Assembly (NCBI GenBank): GCA_943846685.1
Contig: OX044363.1
Location: 434,001 to 498,000 of the forward strand
Direction of reading: 5' to 3'
Source: an uncultured Pseudomonadales bacterium
Lineage (GTDB): Bacteria; Pseudomonadota; Gammaproteobacteria; Pseudomonadales; Porticoccaceae
DNA length: 64,000 nt
Made by a program: the position numbers and the translations under genes. Of this stretch, positions 57,963 through 64,000 are shown piece by piece. Numbering within the stretch: the first letter of the stretch is position 1; each line of letters starts with the position of its first letter. The notes below the pieces were generated by a model, which had not been told where the DNA came from, did no database searches, and saw only the letters and a list, made by a program, of their open reading frames with translations.

Positions 57963-58041
57963 AGATTTATCCGAAAATTGTGTTAGAGTTCCTTAAAAAT
58001 ACTTGTGTGATTGGTAACCGTACGACTTACATCTTGTCAGA

Positions 58042-58587
58042 ATGAGTATGAATTACAATAATAAAGAATTCGTCGAAAATTTAATTAATCTGCACAGTAC
58101 GACGCTGGTCCGATTTTTGGCTCGTCGTATGAACAGTCGAGAAGATGCCGAAGATATCGCGCAGGCGGCGTTTATTCGTCTCTATACACTCGACGACCCG
58201 AGTCAATTATCCAACGCCAAAGCCTTCCTGTTTCAAGTCGCTGCCAATATGTCTATCGATCAACTGCGCAGAAAAGTCTTGCACCAAAATTACCTCGAGC
58301 GAGAGGGCGCAAAAGCCCCGAATGATGGATCTACTCCAGTCAGCGCCATGGTTGAAAACATTCCCCTTGAAAGAGAGGTGGAAGCCAAGCAGACACTTCA
58401 GCTTATCTACGCATCTCTTGAAGGCCTGCCGCAAAATCCACGTCAGGCATTTATTCTAAACCGCGCAAAAGGCCTGACCTATGGCGAGATCGCCAATCAG
58501 ATGGGTGTTTCGGTCAGCTCAGTTGAAAAATATATTCTTGAGGCGCTTAAATATTTGCGCAGCGCCCTCGCTGATGCAGATCGCTAG
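58042..58587 (+). CDS. ECF sigma factor, FecI-like
   Basis: RNA polymerase sigma factor of 181 residues. Region 2: LVRFLARRMNSREDAEDIAQAAFIRLY and FLFQVAANMSIDQLRRKV; region 4: LPQNPRQAFILNRAKGLTYGEIANQMGVSVSSVEKYI. FecI-type factors are held by a FecR partner and activated by an outer-membrane receptor; both follow downstream. A 370-base gap separates it from fecR, so the pair may have separate promoters. Confidence 0.94.
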   Translation: MSMNYNNKEFVENLINLHSTTLVRFLARRMNSREDAEDIAQAAFIRLYTLDDPSQLSNAKAFLFQVAANMSIDQLRRKVLHQNYLEREGAKAPNDGSTPVSAMVENIPLEREVEAKQTLQLIYASLEGLPQNPRQAFILNRAKGLTYGEIANQMGVSVSSVEKYILEALKYLRSALADADR

Positions 58588-58957
58588 TTAAGAATTAAAA
58601 TTTAAAGATCAAAAGTTATAAAGAAAAAGCCACTCACTTCGCAATAAATCACCCTGACGCATAACTTGCCCCATATTGGTGCGCAAGTCGACTTTGTTCT
58701 GTATTTATGTGCTATATCGGGGCGTTTAAAAGGTTGTTTTTGTAAGGGCTTTCCCTGAGGCAGGCTCTGTCTGGTGTGCAGATAGCTTATCTGAATGGCA
58801 TAGATTTTGTATGCGGCAATAGGAGTCCAGTAAATTTTTGTTTAGATGTAAAGAGTTTCTGGGGTATTTGTTGTTTTGCTCGTCTTAGCTTGTGCCAGAC
58901 TATTTAAGATGGCTATTTATATAAGCAGCCCATTAAAAAAACATTGAGACTAAGTTA
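58588..58957. other. 370-base gap between sigma factor and fecR
   Basis: No credible open frame on either strand. It is expected to hold a promoter for fecR and the receptor, possibly recognised by the adjacent sigma factor, but no confident -35/-10 pair or operator was found. FecI and FecR genes are usually contiguous, so the gap is noted. Confidence 0.4.
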
Positions 58958-59992
58958 GTGACTACAGCGCAAATTGATCAAAACGTTCTAGACCAAGCCG
59001 ATGCTTGGGTTGTTGCGTTGCGCGGAGAAAATGTTAGCGACAAAAGTCTTGAGAGTTTTTCTATCTGGCTTAGCGCAGATAAATCACATCAAACAGCCTG
59101 GGATCAGGCTCTTGAGCTATGGGAAACCCTGGGCGCAATCTCTTATTTGCCAGTAGATGAGTTGTTGACTAACGAGCCGGTAACTAATGAGTCGGATAGG
59201 CTAGAAAGTCCTGCTGATAATCAGCCTTCATTAGGCGGTGGTCTACTAGAAAAGTGGCAAGACCTTTGGAAACCGATGGTACTGGCATTTTCGCTAGCGA
59301 CTATAGGCTTTATTGCCGTGTTTAATTTCCAGCCACAGAGCGAAATTTACGCGGCAGGTACAGGCCAGTATCTCGCGGTTACCTTGGCGGACGGCAGTGT
59401 TGTTGAGCTCAATACCAACAGCGCAATCTCTGTGTCACTGACCGAAGACTTTCGCGATATAGAGCTGCTCAAAGGTGAAGTCTTCTTCACCGTTGCCTCA
59501 GATAAGGGCAGACCCTTTGTTGTCGATGTCGGGGGCGCCACTGTTCAAGCGGTGGGAACCGCCTTTAATATTTATCGGGTCACAGATCAGAGCGCCATCG
59601 TATCGGTTGCCGAAGGCATAGTGCGTGTCGAAGAGGCGGGTGGATCTTCAGTTTCATCCGCCCAGTCACAGTTATTAACCGTCGATCAAGCATTAAAAAT
59701 TGATTCAGTTCGAGGTCTTAGCACATCAGATAGTCACAATGCCCAAGCCACCGCATGGCGGCAGGGGCAACTATTATTTGATAACACCTCCATTGCGGAT
59801 GCCGTTGAGATGCTCAATCGCTATCTGCACAAGCAGGTAATCGTTGCCGATGATGTGTCTAAAAACATCAAAATTTCAGGCACCTTTTCATCCCGCCAAA
59901 AGAAAGAAACTCTGGCTGCAGTGGCAAATGCGCTGGGTCTTGAGTTAACCTTAAATGGCGATAATTGGTTGTTGTCTCAGCCGAATCCATAA
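58958..59992 (+). CDS. FecR-family anti-sigma regulator
   Basis: Inner-membrane signal relay, 344 residues from GTG at 58958. The N-terminal cytoplasmic domain (ADAWVVALRGENVSDKSLESF, then LSADKSHQTAWDQALELWETLG) should bind the sigma factor. One membrane helix is at about residues 107-123 (MVLAFSLATIGFIAVFNF). The periplasmic FecR domain (VTLADGSVVELNTNSAISV, GEVFFTVASDKGRPFVV, VQAVGTAFNIY) is followed by an STN-like C-terminal domain (LLFDNTSIADAVEMLNRYL). Its 3' end is 63 bases before the receptor start. Confidence 0.94.
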   Translation: MTTAQIDQNVLDQADAWVVALRGENVSDKSLESFSIWLSADKSHQTAWDQALELWETLGAISYLPVDELLTNEPVTNESDRLESPADNQPSLGGGLLEKWQDLWKPMVLAFSLATIGFIAVFNFQPQSEIYAAGTGQYLAVTLADGSVVELNTNSAISVSLTEDFRDIELLKGEVFFTVASDKGRPFVVDVGGATVQAVGTAFNIYRVTDQSAIVSVAEGIVRVEEAGGSSVSSAQSQLLTVDQALKIDSVRGLSTSDSHNAQATAWRQGQLLFDNTSIADAVEMLNRYLHKQVIVADDVSKNIKISGTFSSRQKKETLAAVANALGLELTLNGDNWLLSQPNP

Positions 59993-60054
59993 GGTTTAAT
60001 GATCCTCTCTATTTAGGCTGGGTCTATGCCTTATGGCATGTTTTCGGATTTTCA

Positions 60055-63039
60055 ATGATGTTCGCCGCCGGATTGTTGGCTTTTAGCCGCACACTGCTGC
60101 TGACGACTGCCTATTTGCTGTCAATTTTTCTTGGCTCCTCTGCACAGGCAATAGTGACGGACCTCTACCCGGTTGAGTTACCGGAGGGCAGCCTCCACAG
60201 CTCGCTGGTCGCCCTTGGTCAGCAAACCCAGTCTTCGATTATTTTCCCCTCTTCAATGCGCAATGATCCGGATGCCCCTGAGGTGGTTGGCAGCTATAGT
60301 ATTTTGCAGGTATTGGATCGATTGATTGAAAATCGTGATATCGAATACCGCATCGTTGGCCCTCAGACGGTCGTGGTTTTGCCGCGCTGCCAATCGGGGT
60401 GGGACTGCGCGGCGATGCACGAGGATCTGCAGCTGAGTAAAAATCAGTACTCGATGATTGAAGAGTTAATCGTCCGCGGCAAGCCGCTGACCGGATCCAG
60501 ATTCAAGCAGCTCGACAGTAACTCATTTACCCCTACAGATATTATTACTGCCACAGAAATTCGCCTGTCCGGCGCGCAAACCCTTTCTCAGCTGATGCGG
60601 TTTACCCCGGCAGTGGCCGGAAATTCTATGAGCACCGCGGTTAGCAACGGCGGTAACGGAACCGCCAGTGTGACGCTGCGGGGGTTACCTGCTACCAATA
60701 CACTGGTTTTGATTAATGGATTGCGCAGCGCGCCGAATGCCATCGATGGTGACTCCGTTGATCTCAACAGTATTCCTCTAGCGGCCGTGGATCGAATCGA
60801 GATTCTCAAAGACAGTGGTTCATCTATCTATGGGTCGGAAGCGATTGCCGGGGTTGTTAATGTCATTTTGCGAAAAAGCTTTGATGGGGTTCTACTGAAT
60901 AGTTTTTCCGGGATATCGGATTCAGGGGACAATCAGACTAATCGCTTCGATATTCTGGCCAGCGGTAAAGTCGCCGGCATAGAGTTGTTGGCTATGGCTT
61001 CGCACTTCAATCAGGAAGGTTTTTTTAGTCGTGAAAGAGCAATTTCGAGATCGGCAGATGCGCGAGATTTTGGCGGTATTGATCAGCGCTCGAGTGCCAC
61101 TCCCAATGCGCGGATTGTTGTCGATGAGAATATTGTCACTCTCAAAGAGGGGCAGGTAACTGGAAACACGCCGTCAGATTTCCGCTCTGTGAGCGACGAA
61201 GATCTGTTTGACTATCGGGCGTATACTTCTTCCCTAGTGCCATCGAAGCGAGATTCATTTTTCCTCTATGGAAGCCTGACTGGGTTGGATTCACTGGAGA
61301 GCACCTTTGAACTGGGCTACGTAAAAAATTCCACCCATATTACTTTTGCATCGGCACCAATTTTTACTGCCTTCGAAGAAATACCCATCAGAATTTCTGC
61401 AGCCAACCAGTACAACCCATTTGCCGTGGATATTAATGATGCGCGCATTCGATTGTTGGGTTTGGGGCCGCGTGTGCAGAGCAATCAGTCTGAGACTTTT
61501 CGTGCCAACACCAAATTGATGGGAACGCTGCGCGACGGAGAGTGGCAGGTCAGCCTCAACTGGAGTGAAAATAAAGCCGTTGAACAGTGGCGCAATCTGG
61601 TCGATGCAGAAAATCTTGCTCTCGGGCTCGGTAGCAGCTCAGCTTGCGCCAGTAGTGAGGGCTGTGTACCGATTAACTTTTTTGGATCGCCCGATGCGAT
61701 CAGTGATGCACAGCTTAATTATATCCGTGCCAACGCAACTAATAGAGGCCATTCAACATTGGCATCTATTAATATAGATATGTCGCAGGTTGCGAGAATC
61801 TCATCGGTGGAGAATATTGAGTTTGCTGCGGGCTTGGAAATGCGCAGGGAGACCTTTTCCACCGAGGCTGATTCCCGGGTAGAAAACAACCAGTTAATTG
61901 GCGGAGAGTTCGGCAGCAGTCGCGGAGACAGAAGTAGTTCAGAGCTCTATATTGAATCTCTGGTGCCAATTATTACCAGTGAAAACGCCATTGCAGAGAC
62001 GGTTTTAGAGGCCAATATTTCCCTCAGGGCAACGCAGTTCAGTGACTTTGGTTCAGAGGCCAATCCCAAGTTGGCGCTGCGCTACCGACCCAATAACGAT
62101 TTAATGTTGCGCGGAAGTATTTCGCAGGGATTTCGCGCACCCTCACTGTTTGAGTTGAATCAAAGCGACAGTATCAGTCAGACGTTTTTGGTCGACCCCT
62201 GTTCAGACCCTGACAATGTTGGCCTGCTGCCGGGCTGTGATGTCCAGACAGACCCGCTGCGAGTTCAGTATTTAACCGTAACCGGCGGCAATACCGCGCT
62301 GCGCCCGGAACTGTCGAAAAACCTTTCGTTGGGCTTTATTTACACGCCGCCCGGATTGCGCAACTTCACCTTTGGTGTCGATGCCTATCGCATCAAAGTC
62401 GATAATATTATTGGTGCCAGCGGGCAGTTTTTCCTCGATCAGAACGCCTCCAACCTGAGTTATAGCGATCGAATTATTCGCGATGAAAATGGCGAAGTGA
62501 TTAAAATTGTCGCTAATAATGAAAATCTCGGCACTCGCAAAGTATCAGGTTTGGATGCGGATATTTCCTGGCGTGTGTTTATTGCCAAGTGGGGTAGCCT
62601 TGGGGTTGATCTAAGCGGTTCACACATTCATTCATACCAGCTTCAAGCCGCCTCAAGTGCGCGCATACAAGAGTTGGCGGGGAGCTTTGAGGATGAGGCT
62701 GCGGAGGGTTCCGGGGCTCTGCCAAAATGGAAAGCCAGGCTCAATTTATTCTGGCAGTTTGGGCGCTGGGAAGTGGCGCTGTCATCATTTCGGGTCAGTA
62801 GCCTAACTGAGACGGTCAATGGTTTAGGGGCTCGCCGTGAGTCTGGTGCCTGGTCTCGCGAGGATGCGCAGATGAGCTACCACTTTAACTCTGGTGAATC
62901 GCTGATAACCGTTGGGATCGACAATATACTCAACGAAGCGCCACCCTTCCTGGCCTCGGCATTCAATGATAACTTTGATTCAAGAACCTATGAATCCACC
63001 GGCAGATTCTTTTATGCCAGATTCAGCCATCACCTATAA
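60055..63039 (+). CDS. TonB-dependent receptor with N-terminal STN signalling domain
   Basis: Outer-membrane transporter and transducer, 994 residues from ATG at 60055 (60058 is equally possible). The frame extends to 59965 but that part lies in fecR and is not protein-like. The signal peptide ends SSAQA at about residue 32. An STN domain (LPEGSLHSSLVALGQQTQSS to VVVLP) is followed by the TonB-box/plug region with VTLRGLPATNTLVLINGLRSA and VDRIEILKDSGSSIYGSEAIAGVVNV, then a beta-barrel ending FFYARFSHHL. Three close Cys pairs occur (CQSGWDC, CASSEGC, CSDPDNVGLLPGC). The substrate cannot be told from the sequence. Confidence 0.94.
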   Translation: MMFAAGLLAFSRTLLLTTAYLLSIFLGSSAQAIVTDLYPVELPEGSLHSSLVALGQQTQSSIIFPSSMRNDPDAPEVVGSYSILQVLDRLIENRDIEYRIVGPQTVVVLPRCQSGWDCAAMHEDLQLSKNQYSMIEELIVRGKPLTGSRFKQLDSNSFTPTDIITATEIRLSGAQTLSQLMRFTPAVAGNSMSTAVSNGGNGTASVTLRGLPATNTLVLINGLRSAPNAIDGDSVDLNSIPLAAVDRIEILKDSGSSIYGSEAIAGVVNVILRKSFDGVLLNSFSGISDSGDNQTNRFDILASGKVAGIELLAMASHFNQEGFFSRERAISRSADARDFGGIDQRSSATPNARIVVDENIVTLKEGQVTGNTPSDFRSVSDEDLFDYRAYTSSLVPSKRDSFFLYGSLTGLDSLESTFELGYVKNSTHITFASAPIFTAFEEIPIRISAANQYNPFAVDINDARIRLLGLGPRVQSNQSETFRANTKLMGTLRDGEWQVSLNWSENKAVEQWRNLVDAENLALGLGSSSACASSEGCVPINFFGSPDAISDAQLNYIRANATNRGHSTLASINIDMSQVARISSVENIEFAAGLEMRRETFSTEADSRVENNQLIGGEFGSSRGDRSSSELYIESLVPIITSENAIAETVLEANISLRATQFSDFGSEANPKLALRYRPNNDLMLRGSISQGFRAPSLFELNQSDSISQTFLVDPCSDPDNVGLLPGCDVQTDPLRVQYLTVTGGNTALRPELSKNLSLGFIYTPPGLRNFTFGVDAYRIKVDNIIGASGQFFLDQNASNLSYSDRIIRDENGEVIKIVANNENLGTRKVSGLDADISWRVFIAKWGSLGVDLSGSHIHSYQLQAASSARIQELAGSFEDEAAEGSGALPKWKARLNLFWQFGRWEVALSSFRVSSLTETVNGLGARRESGAWSREDAQMSYHFNSGESLITVGIDNILNEAPPFLASAFNDNFDSRTYESTGRFFYARFSHHL

Positions 63040-63041
63040 TC

Positions 63042-63069
63042 GCAGGGCGTAAAAAAGCCCTGCAGTTTT
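63042..63069 (+). terminator. Terminator after the TonB receptor gene
   Basis: GCAGGGC at 63042-63048 pairs with GCCCTGC at 63057-63063 around a GTAAAAAA loop, then AGTTTT. Read from the minus strand the same region gives GCAGGGC, T6, GCCCTGC and could also end exbD. Confidence 0.7.
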
Positions 63070-63105
63070 CACTGCAAGGCTAATTCGATTGTTGCTTTAA
63101 GCTAT

Positions 63106-63513
63106 CTACTCGTCAGTCGATAAGGAGACATCGTAGACACCAGCTTCTCGAGCCTGATCTGAAATCAGCACAAATAATTCTGTCTTCGATTTCGGATGAG
63201 CGCTGACAATAACCTTGGCTTCCGGCTTCTCGGCGTGCATACGTTCAACATTGGCACGAACCGCACGAACATCAATGCGTCGCCCTTCAAGGGTCAGCTC
63301 ATTGCTTTCCGAAACACGGAACACAATATTGGTGTTCTCTGTATCTGGTGGTGGCTCATCTGAGGTGGGTGGGCGGTTAACATCAAGCCCTGATTCGTTT
63401 ACAAATGAAGCTGTAACAATGAAAAAAATCAGCATAATAAATACAACATCCAACATTGGAGTCATATCAATATTTGATTCTTCCTCTTCCTTTCGTCTTT
63501 TACCTAGCGCCAT
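63106..63513 (-). CDS. exbD: ExbD/TolR-family biopolymer transport protein
   Basis: Proton-channel partner of ExbB that energises TonB. The 135 residues start with a charged cytoplasmic stretch, then NIDMTPMLDVVFIMLIFFIV, in which the Asp of MLDVVF is the conserved membrane Asp, and a periplasmic domain with RVSESNELTLEGRRIDV and VSAHPKSKTELFVLI. No exbB or tonB is adjacent: the gene stands alone between the receptor and mutM. Confidence 0.92.
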   Translation of the reverse strand: MALGKRRKEEEESNIDMTPMLDVVFIMLIFFIVTASFVNESGLDVNRPPTSDEPPPDTENTNIVFRVSESNELTLEGRRIDVRAVRANVERMHAEKPEAKVIVSAHPKSKTELFVLISDQAREAGVYDVSLSTDE

Positions 63514-63687
63514 CGATGGTGCACCTTAAAATCTACCAGATTTTCATTGAGACGCGCATTTTACTTGTTTTTATTGGAAATACCAGTGCGTCCAGTTGCA
63601 TGCAGTATCCCTCAATATTCTGCATGTATACTAAGACGTCCAGTGTGCCAGAAAACAACCCAGTTGGGGAAAAATCATTGAGAAAGT

Positions 63688-64000
63688 ATGCCTGAATTGC
63701 CTGAAGTAGAAACAACGCTAAGGGGCATTGAGCCTCATATAGCCGGTACAGTGATAGAGCAGCTTAGAGTTTATAACGGTTCCCTGCGCTGGCCGGTTAC
63801 CGAAGGCATATCTGAGATTGTTAAAGGCCAGCGACTGCTCTCTCTAACCCGGCGCGCCAAGTATCTACTTTTGCACCTTGAGCAGGGTTCAATGATGGTT
63901 CATCTGGGCATGAGCGGCAGTTTACGTCTGGTAGATCCGGGTTCCGAGCGGCGTAAGCACGACCATATTGAAATGCATATGAGCAATGGAAAATGCCTGC
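63688..64000 (+). CDS. mutM: Formamidopyrimidine-DNA glycosylase, 5' part only
   Basis: Starts at ATG 63688 with PELPEVETTLRGIEPHIAG: Pro2 is the catalytic nucleophile and Glu3 the conserved acid of Fpg/MutM. Further matches: RRAKYLLLHLE with the conserved Lys near residue 57 and MVHLGMSGSLRL. It excises 8-oxoguanine. It is cut by the window end after about 104 codons. Confidence 0.95.
   Translation, partial: MPELPEVETTLRGIEPHIAGTVIEQLRVYNGSLRWPVTEGISEIVKGQRLLSLTRRAKYLLLHLEQGSMMVHLGMSGSLRLVDPGSERRKHDHIEMHMSNGKCL

Overview
The window reads as the replication-origin region of a marine-type gammaproteobacterium. Its gene order (parB-parA-rsmG-mnmG, rpmH-rnpA-yidD-yidC-mnmE, dnaA-dnaN-recF-gyrB, glyQ-glyS, def-fmt-rsmB-trkA-trkH, aroE-hemF-tsaC-purE) resembles the origin neighbourhood of Pseudomonas and its relatives. 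The TonB receptor with sigma/FecR, the TRAP transporter and the CBS-tailed ClC protein would suit a Cellvibrionales/SAR92-like bacterium. That taxonomic placement is inference from gene content and order only.

Layout. 1-5.3 kb: aroE, hemF, tsaC and purE, then dprA and a LysM protein, all on the minus strand. 5.4-11.1 kb: def-fmt-rsmB-trkA-trkH on the plus strand. 11.1-14.4 kb: a TRAP solute-binding protein and uvrD on the minus strand. From about 7.5 to 13.0 kb, five consecutive genes carry roughly 20 one-base indels, most of them resolved by changing a short homopolymer, so this stretch is probably low-quality sequence rather than decayed genes. 14.5-16.1 kb: hexR with a HexR-like operator, a 42-residue membrane microprotein that had to be found by eye, and an AT-rich small lipoprotein. 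16.2-26.8 kb: glmS, glmU and the complete ATP synthase operon atpIBEFHAGDC, with an unusually long AtpB. 26.9-31.2 kb: parB, parA, rsmG, mnmG.

31.2-42.7 kb is the replication core. Transcription diverges around 31.2-31.8 kb: minus-strand genes lie to the left and plus-strand genes to the right. Two AT-rich non-coding regions with DnaA boxes (31215-31795 and 35740-36277) flank rpmH-rnpA-yidD-yidC-mnmE. This block is inverted compared with the Pseudomonas arrangement, where rpmH faces dnaA. A perfect parS palindrome and a near-perfect one lie inside recF, matching the ParAB system encoded 11-12 kb away.

42.7-57 kb: a small Arg-rich protein, plsC, glyS, glyQ (minus); galU, an LpxL-like acyltransferase, ubiC, ubiA (plus); yaaA; an M48/TPR lipoprotein protease; a ClC protein with Tyr in place of the gating Glu; TRAP dctQ-dctM; a YciA-like thioesterase and a facing alpha/beta hydrolase. 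58-63 kb: a cell-surface signalling set (FecI-like sigma factor, FecR, STN-containing TonB-dependent receptor), then a lone exbD on the minus strand and the 5' part of mutM at the window edge.

No tRNA, rRNA, CRISPR array, insertion sequence or prophage was recognised. Most of the window is conserved housekeeping sequence. The observations most worth a second look are the split or inverted origin region, the AtpB insertion, the altered ClC filter, the parS pair in recF and the clustered indels.
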